From contig JANDJZ010000268.1 of the NCBI GenBank assembly GCA_027943245.1, positions 1 to 58,101 on the forward strand: 58,101 nt of DNA, written 5' to 3'. Position numbers and translations under genes: made by a program. Shown here piece by piece: positions 11,560-22,690 of this stretch (within the stretch, counting starts at the first letter, position 1; every line of letters begins with the position of its first letter). This stretch comes from Acanthamoeba sp. SK_2022b. Lineage: Eukaryota > Discosea > Longamoebia > Acanthamoebidae. Below the pieces are notes generated by a model. The model was not told where the DNA came from, searched no databases, and saw nothing but the letters and a program-made list of their open reading frames with translations.

Positions 11560-12117
11560 TCTTGTGTATTTGTGTTGGTGTTGGTCGGTTTGCTGTTGAG
11601 AGCGAGCGAGTGTCCAAGCGTTGTTGGCTGTGGTTGTGGATGAACAAGCTCGAACTCGTTCAGCTTTTGAATGCGTGGCCGGAGCTGCCTCGTGGGCGCA
11701 CAGTGTGAGGGGAGCTGCGGGGCTCGATAGCCCGAGCCTCGGTCGCCATGCGAGGGCCGCAATGCCGAGAGGCTCGGCTCCTACGGCCGCATGCCCCACC
11801 TCCGTCGGTTAGGTAATACACCGCCACTACAACTTCAACTACTCTCCGTAGTAGAAGTCCGATCGGCGTCACACAGCAAACTCGGCCTCGAGCCACTTGG
11901 GGAAGCTTCTGCCGGCTCGAATTCTGTGGAACGGCCACCAAGAAGAAGCTCCCCCGCAACACCTCCTTTTTTCAATTTTCAATGTTTTTTGTTTAAATTT
12001 ACACTTGCTTTATTTATAAATAAAAATTGCCCTTGATCACGATGGACGCCGGACCCGTCATTCTATCTACAATTGTGTTGTCCTCCTGCTGGCTCGCGTC
12101 CGCAGTTCCGGCTGCGG
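11560..12117. other. Intergenic region
   Basis: This holds the promoter side of the secreted protein gene and an AT-rich stretch (about 11965-12030) past the end of the next minus-strand gene. No coding exon with consistent splice sites is visible. Confidence 0.5.
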
Positions 12118-13525
12118 CTACTGTAGCGGTTGTCCGCGGGCAGAGGAGGAGGAGGACTGGCGTCCATCATGGGCAGCCATCGACGCCCGTCGGGCCTCGA
12201 GGCGGGCCCAGTACGCGGTCGTCCTGTCCCGGCACACCGGGTAGCGCTTAAACAGAGGTCTCGCGTTCACCAGCAGTGCCTCCACCATGTCGTCCCTTGA
12301 AAAAACGAGCGTGAGACGGTCTCGCAGCTGTGCCCGAGAGAGGGAGAGGGGGGCGACGCCGTACCTGCCGCGCTCAAAGAAGAGGTCCATCATGATCTCG
12401 CACATGTTGATGCACGACGACGTGCAGAGCTCCATAGAGCTGTCCTGCATCTGCTCCAAATAGAGGACGCTCAGGCGCTGCGCCTCCTGCACACCACACG
12501 AAAAGCAGGCGATGGCACGACGTGTCAGCTTCTAAAGCCACAACCACTGGGCACGCGCACGGATGCTACCTCGAGATTGCCGACTCGCTGTTGGTATTCG
12601 GCCGAGAAGCAGAGCCAAGAGAGCGTGACGGTCAGCTTGAACGTCGACGGCAACGCCTCCGCTGTCATTATATAAATTCATAAATAAATCAGTAAATATT
12701 TCTAAACCAGTTCATTTAATACCCATACATATAAAAAGAGTGATTTGAGATTACTTGTTAAAAAATAAAATAAAATAATTACGAAGAGGAGTACCGGAGT
12801 CGATCTCTTCCTTGCAGGCGATGAGCAGCCGGCGCCACTGCTGGAGGACCGTGTCCATGGCGTCCTGCCCGAGGCCACGGCCGGCCTCGGCCTCCTGCCG
12901 CATCCACCGGTGGACCTGGATGAGCATGAGCACGTTGGTGATGCACTTGTCGATGTTGCGCATCCGCTCGACGGTGTCCAACACCTCGTGCGTCGTCACC
13001 TCGCCGCCGCCGGTGCCGCCCACCACGCCCAGCGTGATCGGCGCCGTGGCGTCGTGCTCGAGCGTCGTCTGCTGGTTGTGATGCCCGTGGTTCTGGTGGT
13101 AGTCGAGCAGGAAGCGGTCGTGTCGGTCGTTCCACCGGGGCGTGTTCTTGACCGCGCGATTGTAGCGACGCAGGATGCGCTCCTTCTCGGCCGGCGTGTA
13201 CGACGGATCTAACACCGTGCACAGCATGCACTTGAGGAACACCCCGCTGTTGCACGCCCTGCTCGGAAACCACGGTCCCCACCCCCCGAGTCAGGTCCCG
13301 ATCTCATCACGCGATCTTTTGCCTGCGCGTGTGTGCGTGTGTGCGATTCGATGTGTGTGGTGTCTGTAGTGTGTGTGGGTGGGTGTGTGCACGGTACCCA
13401 AGTCTTTGGCACATGTCCCGGGCCAGTGTGATATAGTAGGAGAACCGAACGAGGTCGCCCTTCACACGCAGACGATGCGAGTCAGCGGACCGACGGCCGA
13501 GGCGAGACCAATGAAGACGTGTACG

Positions 13526-13562
<37 letters not shown>

Positions 13563-14716
13563 GGAGGAAAGGGGAGGTGTACCCGGCCGTAGAGGTAGTA
13601 GCCGAGCGCAAAGAGAGCCTCGGCCACGGCGTAATCGTCGACGTCCAGCAGGTCCTCGAGCGCCTTCCGCGCTCGATCAAAGAACTCCCCCGCGCGCGCC
13701 TCGTCGCCCAGGATGAACGCGCCTGCACGCCCACAAGCAGTCATCGACAACCCCCAACACCTTCATCAGCGACGTGCGTGTGCGTGTGCATGCGCACACG
13801 TACCATGAGCGAGTGCGGTGTTGAGGTTGAGCTCGAACACGGCCGGCCCGATGGCACCGCCAACAGCGGGAGGAGAGAAGGAGAAGGAAGAAGACGGAGA
13901 TGAAGAGGAGGAGGAGGACGGGGAGCCGAATCGAGAACTGTCGGGGCCGCCCAAGACCGACCGCAGGCCGTCCTCGCTCAGCACGGACGGATGGAGCGGC
14001 GTGAAGGTCCACCCGTACCGCTCGAACGCGCCCAGCCACCGCGCAGCGTTGGTCCACACGTAGAGCCCGCTCTCGGCCCAGTTGGTCAGCGACGGCTGCT
14101 GCTGCTCATGCTGATGCCGCTGGCGCGTGGCCAGAGAGAGCTGGGAAGACGAGGATGATGATGGCGAAGTGGCATTTGATGGAGAGGTTGAGTTGTTGCC
14201 TGCTGGCGGGAGTTGCTGATCCTCGTCCAGGCTGCTGCTGATCTCGTCCAAAAATTCATCCATTACCCGGATTGCCGGATCTTCGAGTAGAGCTCTAGCG
14301 CCGGGCGTCACAATCTCTTTTTGTATCTCTCGAGTTGTGCTTGTTGTTTGATGTGTTGACAATTGAGGGAGATGGATCATAGGCGACGATGAAGGCGGGT
14401 GCGTGGCGTGAAATGGGCTTCCTCCTTTATCCCCCCATCCCCCTTCCGATAATGGCTGCCGCAGGGGCCAAGCATCGACAGAGCCTCGCTCTCTCTTCCT
14501 GCTTGGCAACGGAGCCCGAGGTGGCGACATGGCGAGGCCTGCCCACGCCGCGGCGAAGGGAAGGGTGGACGTTGCTGGTTCGGGGCAGCCGTACGTGGGG
14601 AGATACTGCTGCGGCAGATACATACTCGTGGACGAAGGTGGAGGAGGCGTGAAAGCGTTGTTCCGGGGGGAGGGGACGTCATCGTCCTCCACCCTCCATA
14701 CGCCCAGCCAATTCAT
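12118..14716 (-). CDS. Large protein resembling the regulatory region of fungal-type zinc-cluster transcription factors
   Basis: Several exons. The N-terminal half (14716 to about 14290) is Pro/Ser-rich and disordered. Then come MDEFLDEISSSLDEDQQ, a Ser/Gln-rich tract, and a helical region from about 14075 down to 12118. That region contains LYVWTNAARWLGAFERYG, AVFELNLNTALAHG, then FFDRARKALEDLLD, AEALFALGYYLYGRGDLVRFSYYITLARDMCQRLG and later NVLMLIQVHRWMRQEAE. The sequence of tetratricopeptide-like helices ending in YYITLARDMCQRLG resembles the middle homology region of fungal zinc-cluster activators. No Cys6 DNA-binding cluster is visible, so it may lie in an unseen exon or be absent. The chosen start (MNWLGVW, 14716) is the first real ATG of the open frame. 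Confidence 0.55.
13540..13563. repeat. (GA)n tract in an intron
   Basis: About eleven GA units directly after a short (TG)n tract, inside an intron of the transcription-factor-like gene. Confidence 0.9.
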
Positions 14717-14980
14717 CAAAAAACTTGCGCTACGTGTTCTCCTTGTTGTTCTCTGGCTGTCGTGTGCTTGCGGGGCCTGTGCTTTCCCGTTCCCGAGTTG
14801 CCGTGCCGCTGGTAGCGCCGAGCATTTTTTTTGACCCGCGCTACACAGGCCCAATGGGCAAGGGAACTCAAGCCAGGGGAAAATAGAATGAAAATATTTT
14901 CTTTACAACAGTGAAATCAAACAGAAAACTCTTTTCCGCGTAATAGAAATGGAACTGTGCAATGGTTGCACCACAGCGGA

Positions 14981-15389
14981 GATGATCAGCTCTGGCAACC
15001 GGCAGTGGCCAAGCCGAAGTACCGCCTACCGCTCCCGGGCGAGAAGGACAGCCCACTCGTCATCGTCCGCGAGCAGGTAAGCCTCGGCTCGCGCCAGGTC
15101 GAAATCACCGGATGCCTCGCCCGAGGCGAGCGACGCAGTCGCAGGGATGCTAAATGTCGCGCCACCATGGACTGGCGCCACCCACAGCAGAGATGATCAG
15201 CTCTGGCAACCGGCAGTGGCCAAGCCGAAGTACCGCCTACCGCTCCCGGGCGAGAAGGACAGCCCACTCGTCATCGTCCGCGAGCAGGTAAGCCTCGGCT
15301 CGCGCCAGGTCGAAATCACCGGATGCCTCGCCCGAGGCGAGCGACGCAGTCGCAGGGATGCTAAATGTCGCGCCACCATGGACTGGCGC
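14981..15389. repeat. Tandem duplication of a 211-bp unit
   Basis: The block 14981-15179 recurs, essentially unchanged as far as I can read, at 15192-15389, giving a period of 211 bp. Directly after the second copy, about 23 bases (from about 15390) are the inverted complement of the block at about 15237-15259 within that copy. The duplication includes the 3' end of the neighbouring minus-strand reading frame. It is either a very recent duplication or an assembly effect. Confidence 0.85.
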
Positions 15390-16226
15390 TGTCCTTCTCG
15401 CCCGGGAGCGGTACCTGCAGCTCTCGGCAGGTGGTTGCAGCGGCGATGACACAATGGAAGAGGGCGATGAAGTTAAAGAGGGCGATGAATAAAAGGGGAG
15501 TGCGGTGGCCTGGATGACTCCGCTGGCCCAGATTCCGGCCGACGGAGTGGGCATGGGTACAGGTTCTTCGATCGAGTCCACGCTTGGGCGGTGCTGGGCA
15601 ATGTCTTCATCCTCGTATGGTGAAGCGGTTGTACTGTAGGGCCGCCGCAGGGTTGTGGCGTTATCTTCGGATGCGTCGAGGGCCGAGCTGAGGATGGCCA
15701 TCAGTCGCTTCGTGGGCAGATGCCGAGCGTTGTAGGCGCGGGCTGCGGCAGCAATACAGCCGCAACAGCGGCAGTTGCCCGAGGCCAGTGCCGCCGATGA
15801 CTCTACAAAGGGGATGGGGGGCCTGCTCGCCGAGGGAGGTGCCGCTACGCTCACCTGCCACGCGGACATCATTGCCGTTCTGCTGTGGTGGAGATGCTCA
15901 GGCGGGGAGTGGTAGCGCTCCTGGCCAAGCGAAGGCCGATGGGGGCTTCTTCGTCTCTTCTTAGAGGTCTGTACGTGCTCCGCGGCCATACTCTTGGGTT
16001 GCGGGCGACCATCGGAACGTACCCGCACCGGTGCTTTCGGTGTGGGGGACTTTGGACCAATGGCTGACCCCCGAATCAAGGAATGCCACGCCGCAAATGC
16101 AAAAATGGACCAATCTCGGTTGCCTGGTGGTGGATGTTGCACTGTTGAAGACGAAAAAAGTGACGTGCGGTAGTCGTGCAGCACGCGGGGTGCTCTGCTC
16201 GACCTGTCAGCTCTCGGCTGCGTCAT
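15237..16226 (-). CDS. Hypothetical low-complexity protein
   Basis: An uninterrupted frame of 329 residues from ATG 16226. I do not recognise it. It is rich in Ser, Ala, Pro and Arg, with a basic patch (SKKRRRSPHRP) that could be a nuclear localisation signal, a Cys cluster (CRCCGC) near residue 155, and a C-terminal acidic segment (DFDLARAEAYLLADDDEW). The end of the frame lies inside the second copy of the 211-bp tandem duplication, so a nearly identical C-terminal segment is encoded once more downstream. The gene call rests mainly on length and GC-rich codon use. An intron-containing model or a spurious frame cannot be excluded. Confidence 0.4.
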   Translation of the reverse strand: MTQPRADRSSRAPRVLHDYRTSLFSSSTVQHPPPGNRDWSIFAFAAWHSLIRGSAIGPKSPTPKAPVRVRSDGRPQPKSMAAEHVQTSKKRRRSPHRPSLGQERYHSPPEHLHHSRTAMMSAWQVSVAAPPSASRPPIPFVESSAALASGNCRCCGCIAAAARAYNARHLPTKRLMAILSSALDASEDNATTLRRPYSTTASPYEDEDIAQHRPSVDSIEEPVPMPTPSAGIWASGVIQATALPFYSSPSLTSSPSSIVSSPLQPPAESCRYRSRARRTAPVHGGATFSIPATASLASGEASGDFDLARAEAYLLADDDEWAVLLARER

Positions 16227-16640
16227 CTCCCGCGCTGTTGTGCGCGCCCTTCCGGCCGGCGGACGTCTTAATGAAGCGCTCCTTCTTTCGTCCGGCCAGG
16301 CGAGCCACTCGCGCCTCGTAAGTGTCTGCGTCGTGTGCGTACGTAGTCGTTAGCTGATCTCTCGGATAACACACATGCGACGCAGTCATGAAAGAAAGCA
16401 AGTGCAAAACACGGAGCACCGGGGCAGGTAGCCAACAGAAAGTAGAAAGCATCGGAGCTCACCAACCCCCCTCGCCCAATTAATTGCCCGAGTGGGCTGC
16501 AGGGGCGTGCTATGACGTCACGTACCTCCTTTGCCGCGAGCCAGCAGCTTTGTGTGCTTGCCCGGCCTGCTCGCCGCCTGCGTTGCTGCGTAATCACGCC
16601 ACTTGACCTCATCCCCCGCCACTGTCACTACCCTGTCACA
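16227..16640. other. Intergenic region
   Basis: Between two minus-strand genes. No coding signal with splice support was seen. Confidence 0.4.
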
Positions 16641-18837
16641 TCAATAATCCAGAAAAGCGGTATGGCCCACCCCCACGGAGAGCAGTGTTGGTGCGACTAC
16701 GCCGGCGCCATCTCTCGTGTGATGCTCCATTCTCCGCCCCCCCCCCCCATACCGGTCTTCCAAGAAGGAGCGGTAGGCATGCGCAACGGCCGTCTGGATC
16801 GTGAGCCACTTCCATCGCTCGCTGAACACCTTGTGCACCTGTGTCACCGCGACTGTCGGGAGTGTGGGTCGGAAGTTAAGCCGCGCGCTGCCTTTTGGCC
16901 GAGAGAGGCGCGTACTTGGGTCGTAGCTCCACTTGACGTCATCGTAGGCGGCCTCCCAGAAGACCAATGGGATCTCCGAGGCCATTTGGTAGTGCGGGCG
17001 CCCCTCGATCTTGGCCACATCGAGCAGCTCGTCCACGACCTGCCTCGTGTGTGAGAGCCATCGCCGCCAACACTCCTCCCGCACCTCCAGGGGGGTTGCC
17101 AGGAGAGCGTACCGACGGGTCCTCCTGTCCCGAGCCCACGAGAAAGAGCACAGCGGCCATCATCCGCACCTACCGCAGACACGCCAGCGAGCCGAGGAGT
17201 CGATCGGACATAAACCACCACCACAAGAGTGAGGCCACACACATAGAGCTCCGAGCGATAAGGAAGGGTGAAGTAGAGGGAGGCCACAGCGCACTTGATG
17301 CCACAAAAAGGCCTGGCCACAAATGGTCATCGTGTACATTGAACCCTCGGCAAGCCCAGGCACAACACTGCCAAGGCAGCACAGATCAGAACCGGTTTAC
17401 GGATTGAAAACGCGAAAGCGAAGCAGACCGAAGGGAAGGGTACCCCGCGCCAGCAGGCGTGATGTCAAAGGAGTAGATCGTGCGCACGAAGTTGTGCACG
17501 TTCACCACGTCCATCTTGCAGAAGTGCCTGTAGTCGTGCTCGCCTTCGAGCTTCTTGGCAGCTTCGCGCATCCGCTGTTCGTCGTGTGGTTGGTTGATCG
17601 GTTTTAGTTCCATGTAGACCGACCGGTCAGCCAAGCGAGGGGGCGCCCCCATGGGGCTGTGCGACCGGTCAATTGTACGCAGAGCGCGTACCTCAATGTC
17701 GAGGTTGTCGGCCATGAAGAAGTACTTGTACGTTCGGTGCTTGGTGCTGAATCTGACGTGTAGAATTATAAATAATAAATAATAAAAAGAAAAATATTAA
17801 TAAGAATGCGTTCTCGAGTCAAGGGAGAGCGCTACCGAGCAGAGAAGTCCTTGGGCACGGTGGTCCACGCGAGGACCTGGATGTCCGGCGGAAGAGCGGA
17901 GTTGATCATCTTCAGGTAGGGCATCTCCTCTGCACAGCGCATCACAGTGACCAAGAAGCGGGTTGAGCCCAGCCCACTACACACACGCGCACACGGCACG
18001 CGGCGCGGCGAGGTGTGGCGTGTGATCATGCGGGAGACACCTTTCGCGGAGTCGCTGGAGTCGAGCGGTGTGTCGGCGTAGATTACGGCCTTGGCCCCGT
18101 TCTCGTCTGTGGGGTTGGCCGGCTTCAGGTTCGAGCGAACCTGCACCGATATGACCTGCCACAGGCGTCATCGAATGTACCTGTCTTGTTATGGTGGAGA
18201 GCTCGCCAGCGAGAGCAGGAAAAAGAAAGAGGTATACATTGCCCAGGGCTGACACGCCCTTGTCGGTGCGGCCCGAGCGATTGTAGTTGGACGACGGCCG
18301 ATCGGTGATGAGCTTCACGCGCTTGAGCGCCGCGATCAAGTGGGCCTGCGCAGGGACCGACGACGACGATAAGCCATGTAGCACGCAGGGCATGGTGGTG
18401 GGAGCGCGGACGACGCACTTCGATGGTGTTGTCCGTGTCGTTCTGCACGGCCAGGCCATCGTATTGCCAGCCCAGGTAGGCCAGCTTGAGGGCGATGTAG
18501 CGCTGGTGGTATCGCGACATGTCAAACTCCTGTGTTCGACACACCACACACAGACGAATCACGCACGCGTGTGAGTCACGCGAACACGAGTTGGGCACTC
18601 ACGGACCTTCTTGGCGGTCTTTGTCTTCTTCTTGGCGGGAGAGTCGAGCCCTTCCGCGCCGCCGGCCTTGGCCTCTGCTGTGCCCGTGGCTGCCTCCCTT
18701 TCCCGCTTCCTCTCCGGGGGCCTAGGCGAGGGTCCGGCGCCAGGAGTTGCACGGCTCTGCAAGACCAACTGCACGAGCTGCTCGTGGGTCATGGCCCGCA
18801 GTTCGTCTTCACCGGGCACGGTGGGAACTGACGGCAT
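16641..18837 (-). CDS. PUS3: tRNA pseudouridine synthase of the TruA family (PUS3/Deg1 type)
   Basis: About nine exons. The enzyme isomerises uridine in the anticodon arm of tRNA (U38/U39 for PUS3). The N-terminal exon has DELRAMTHEQLVQLVLQ, a helix typical of PUS3, and a basic, nuclear-signal-like stretch (PAKKKTKTAKK). The catalytic domain follows: RYIALKLAYLGWQYDGLAVQ, then the active-site SGRTDKGVSALGN with the catalytic Asp, VLAWTTVPKDFSAR, TYKYFF, EGEHDYRHFCKMD and the RNA-binding CGQAFLWHQVRC. The C-terminal exon carries YQMASEIPLVFWEAAYDD. The exact path through the last exon (after 16930) is uncertain. ATG 18837 is preferred over an upstream frame because it starts just before the PUS3-like helix. 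Confidence 0.88.
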
Positions 18838-19211
18838 CCCCCCCCCCACGGTCGTGGAAACGAAAGGTGAGGTAACGAGGTAGTGGAATTGATTTTCAGA
18901 AAGTTCAGCTTGCAGGAGGATTGAATTGTGAACCTGCATCCACAGCGGCGGAAGCCTCCATCGCCTCAGCTGAACAAAGCTGTTTCAGGAATACTGTACT
19001 ATTTTGTTTTAAATGCTTATATTTCTATTTTATCGCCCCTTTTCGAGAAGCAAAGATCTGAGAAAATAAATGAAAGCCCAGGCGCGTGTGGGCAGACCAA
19101 GAAGTGTACAGTTAAGAAAGAAGTCGCGTCGTCTCAGAGAGATATCCCTGGCTTTGGCCACAAGTCACAGGAGCACCCACGGGAAATGCTGCGTTGGACG
19201 CTGCATGGCTC
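18838..19211. other. Intergenic, partly AT-rich
   Basis: It lies between the start of the PUS3-like gene and the end of the TM2 gene, both on the minus strand. No gene was recognised. Confidence 0.4.
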
Positions 19212-20215
19212 TTAGAAACCTTCGAGGTAGTAGCCGTCGTAGTCGTTCATGTCGTCCGTGAGGATCATGATCCAGTCCACCAGACACCAGATGCTGATCA
19301 ATCGGGCGCGTCAATCAGTCACTCCACTCTTACTCAGCTCTTAACCACAGGCTACAAAGAGAGTCCAAGCGCTACCTGACGGCCAACAGAGTGGCGACGG
19401 CGAAGAGGTTGACCACTATGTAGCTCACCACCATGCCGCCCGTACCACAGCATGCCTTCGAGAATCCACTACACAGAGATCGCAGACCGACCGTCAGTCG
19501 CTAGCTTGTCGACATGAATTCACTGGCGGCTACGTACGCGGCGATGTTGCCAAAGCAGAGGACAAGGCAAGCGGTCCAGTACATGACGATCTTGCCCACG
19601 CCCTGGCCGATGTAGCCGAGGTAGAAGCTGGAAGCGCCCGTGAACGCGCCGATGAAGAACTCCAGAAGGAACGCCGTCAGCTTCTGCTCGTCGCACGCCA
19701 CCCACCGAGCAGCACGGGTTTAGTCTTGACGCGCACGTTCAGCCGTGTGCGGCAAGTGCCTCAATTAAGAACGTTCTTCTTTTTGTTAATTAATTAACAA
19801 AAAGAAAAAAGGTAGTCGTTGGCCGTACCGACTTGCGCTCGTGGTGGCAAGTGGGGCCCGTCCAGCCATCTTGGCAAGCACAGGTGCCGTTCACGCACTC
19901 CCCCTTGCCGTTGCACACGTTGGTCGCGTTGACGTTGCAGGAGCCGCCTCCGTTCTCCTGGTTTCGCTTGAGGTGGCGCGCCTCTCCGTCGTCCGCCGCT
20001 TGATCACCGTCGGCAAGCCCGACCTGCTGCTGGTGGGGGCTGCGGAGGTTGTAGCCCAAGCGCGAGGACCATACTTCGGCCACCGGTTGGAGGTAGGCCG
20101 ACCAGGTCGATACCTCACCGGACTCGTCCGCCGTGGCAGGAAGCCCAGCGCCGGAGACAACGGCGGCAAGAGCGAGGAGGGAGAGAAGGGCAAGCGTGGC
20201 GGTGGTGGCCGGCAT
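19212..20215 (-). CDS. EGF-like, TM2-domain membrane protein (paralogue A)
   Basis: Four exons from ATG 20215 to TAA 19212. A signal peptide (LALLSLLALAAVVSGAG) is followed by SADESGEVSTWSAYLQ-type sequence, a LKRNQENGGGSCN segment and one EGF-like module (CNGKGECVNGTCACQDGW). Then comes the TM2 region: KLTAFLLEFFIGAFTGASSF, IVMYWTACLVLCFGNIAAY, a third hydrophobic segment (MVVSYIVVNLFAVATLLAV), and the family end IWCLVDWIMILTDDMNDYDG. The protein is probably exported, with the EGF module facing the lumen or outside. It is closely related in sequence and intron positions to the plus-strand gene at 34274-35203, which lies 14 kb away in opposite orientation. Confidence 0.9.
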
Positions 20216-20647
20216 GGTTAACTGACTGGGCTTATGTCGCAGGTAAGAGTGAAAGTGATTTGCCCTATCGGTGCTCTTCTCATTTAAAGCCACGGACGCC
20301 CACCCGCCGTGGGGGCGGTTCACAGAGAGTGGCAAGGTTCACCTAAACAGGTCCACGTTATTAATTCACCGCGGTGCCCGAGAGAGCACCGCCCGCACAG
20401 CCCTACCAATCCAGATCTGGCTGTGTGATACGCACAAAGCACGTGATGCTGTGCCGTGCTGCAGGGGACACACAAAACGCACAGCTGTAGTTATCATTTG
20501 TGTTAGCAACACAGAAGTCTGCCAACTGTTGGCTTTTCGGTTTTAAGATCTTGTTGTAGGACCCACCCTCCTCATGTGATAAATTGTGCTGGTTTAAGCT
20601 TCCTCAAACACCTGCGGAGGATAGCGTAGGCGATGGCCAACACTGTT
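20216..20647. other. Intergenic boundary between ordinary DNA and the CpG-poor island
   Basis: This is the promoter side of TM2 paralogue A, then AT-richer sequence. The last 45 or so bases before the 5S gene (from about 20598) recur, inverted, next to the third 5S copy. Confidence 0.5.
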
Positions 20648-20766
20648 GGATACGGCCATACTGCGCAGAAAGCACCGCTTCCCATCCGAACAGCGAAGTT
20701 AAGCTGCGCCAGGCGGTGTTAGTACTGGGGTGGGCGACCACCCGGGAATCCACCGTGCCGTATCCT
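20648..20766 (+). rRNA. 5S rRNA: 5S ribosomal RNA, copy 1
   Basis: 119 nt, starting GGATACGGCCATACTGCGCA and ending CCGTATCC plus T, so that the two ends pair as helix I. The internal control region AGCGAAGTTAAGCTGCGCCA is intact. A TTTT run at the 3' end is a Pol III stop. It matches the Acanthamoeba 5S sequence as I remember it. Confidence 0.97.
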
Positions 20767-21108
20767 TTTGTTGCTCTCTCTGCTCCTGCTCTAATAATGA
20801 TGGGACAGCACTTGGTTAGCAAATGTATTGATATTTAACAAATATGTTGAACAAATGCATAAGGGATATGATGCACTTCCATGACTGGGCACTGATTCCC
20901 AGCACAGAAAAGAGTATAGAGATGGTCTGTGGAAGCCCACCTGTTGGGCAAATGTAAAACCACAGGCTTGCTTTTCTTCCATGATGGTCAGTTTGGCCCA
21001 GACTTTGCCCTCTCCTTGCTGCACCACCTTACTCACCCCCTTGCAAGCCCAGCAGGCACACAGCCTACAACCTTATATCTGTGCTTATAACTGCAGCCAT
21101 TAAAACAA
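20767..21108. other. CpG-poor island, left part: no gene recognised
   Basis: Lower GC than the flanks, almost no CpG, and no open frame with a recognisable family. The first 50 or so bases after the 5S gene recur after copy 2. Confidence 0.5.
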
Positions 21109-21254
21109 GAACTGAGTGTTCAGGAAAATGAGACACTGCTCCTTCTCAAAATGTCTACAGTTTTCAACAGTCAAATTAGAAGTGACGCAGCTGTAGACAT
21201 TTATGACACCTTCCCAGACAGAAACACTGTCTCATTTTCCTGAACACTCAGTTC
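21109..21254. mobile_element. MITE-like element with 30-bp terminal inverted repeats, copy 1
   Basis: The left arm 21109-21138 and right arm 21225-21254 are inverted complements with one mismatch; their core reads CTGAGTGTTCAGGAAAATGA. The 86-bp interior contains a second, shorter inverted pair around TGTCTACAG. It has no coding capacity. A related, more diverged element in the reverse orientation lies at about 31982-32114. This is the form of a non-autonomous DNA transposon (MITE). No clear target-site duplication was identified. Confidence 0.7.
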
Positions 21255-21266
21255 AAGAACAAGTAC

Positions 21267-21780
21267 ATGCTGGCTTACTGTCACCAGCTAGTGCATAACC
21301 AAGTCTTCTGTAATATCACCATTTCTCTTCTGCCAGTGGGGCACACCCATCATATGTGCCCCTTTGGTGTGGGCATGAAGTACAATACTTTGGTGTTTAC
21401 TGTGGGTGACTTTGTGCAAGGCTCTCAAAACTTAGTACTCCAAGAATATTCATTAGCCAGAGCCCCTTTTCCTGCTTGGTCATACAAGACCTGGCTGGAC
21501 CCTTATGTCCAAAGTGTGAAGGCTGCCTCACGCCCACATACCTCTGCTTTACTCATGGTGATGATGGAAAGGTGCAGCTGAAAACCAAGGACTACCACTC
21601 CAGTTCCTCAGCTGGGCCTACCAATTCATAGAGACATGTCCCACTGATGGCCCTATCCCCCTTGTTCCTGCTCAGCTTGATCCTACCACTCTCAGGGATA
21701 CTCTGCATGCCCTCACAGACCTCAACTGTCCTCAGCTCCAGGCCTCTTATTAGCCAGCAGGGTACTTACAACGTTTTAAG
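21267..21780 (+). pseudogene. Decayed mobile-element gene with a VGHTH motif
   Basis: One open frame (21267-21581) reads FCNITISLLPVGHTHHMC, followed in a shifted frame by LCFTHGDDGKVQLKTKDYHSS and more. The string FLPVGHTHxDIDQ is, from memory, a hallmark of DUF7869-type proteins found in large repetitive families of amoebae, oomycetes and plants. Here the motif is degraded just after GHTH and frames change, so it is a relic. The assignment rests on this one motif and its surroundings. Confidence 0.4.
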
Positions 21781-22690
21781 GGTGCAGTATGGGCATGAAT
21801 CAAAAGATAGTTGATCACCACAAAGGCCTGCACCACACAACGATTCAAAGCATGTGGCCATAAAAACGCCATGCACAAAAATTATTTATTGTTGCCTTTT
21901 CTGGGGGCAGCAACAGCATGCTGGTAGGGAACGCAGTAGGGAACGCAGTAGAAGTGTAGCAGTTGAGCATGGAGGGCAGAGAGCAGGGCACGTACCACTG
22001 TGTGCTGTGGAGGTGCCAGATCGTCCCTGGCCAAGGCGAGCCATAGAGTTTGAAATTCCTGCAGCTTGGCTGTGGCGCAAGCTTCCAGGCGTTTCCTCAA
22101 CAAGCCTTTTGCATAGTGGTTTGGGTCGTGGTGTGTAACAACAGAATGGCCATACTCTTGTTCCACCAAAGAGTGAATGGCTGCATCACCATCAGGAGGT
22201 CAATGTGACCTGACACCACAGGTGGCCCTCCAGGTCTAAAACAGATACATGTAAATTGGTGCAAATGATTTCACCAGATAGAGATAGAAAAAGATACCTT
22301 TAAATGCTGTAGCAAGTAATGTGTGCCATCACCTTCTGCGGTGCTTGATGTACCCTTGTAGGTATGTAAAGGGTGCTGTTTGGCACCAGATCCCTGCTGG
22401 TGGGCAGGCATCAGTCTCCCTCCAGATTCCTCCTCTGCAGTGGCCACCATTGCCAACTTCATTGAGGAGGCCACCAGAACCTTGCAGTCATGGCTGCCAC
22501 CACAGCACTCAACTAAACCCTGGTGCTACACCCCACACAAAACCCACTTGTCAAGCAACTACAACGAGCCCTTGTGGGAAAGTACAAGACAACCCATCGA
22601 CCATGGGCCCACCTTCGACCTCTTCCTGGAAGAGGGAATGGGGATGAAAGGTCAAAAGGTGTTCGCTGCCACCTCCCTGCTGAAGGCATG
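21780..22690. other. CpG-poor island: unidentified decayed sequence
   Basis: A minus-strand frame of 95 residues (21882-22169, with GHSVVTHHDPNHYAKGLLRK) and plus-strand frames at 22321-22691 are open but not recognised. The first contains His/Asp-rich strings seen in some transposases. All probably belong to dead elements. The part near 21900-22140 keeps more CpG than its surroundings. Confidence 0.35.

Noticed and set aside
15237..15415. Transposon with inverted ends built on the CCCGGG-centred inverted repeat
   Set aside because: The inverted piece is a copy of the tandem unit itself, better explained by a replication slip or assembly effect than by an element.
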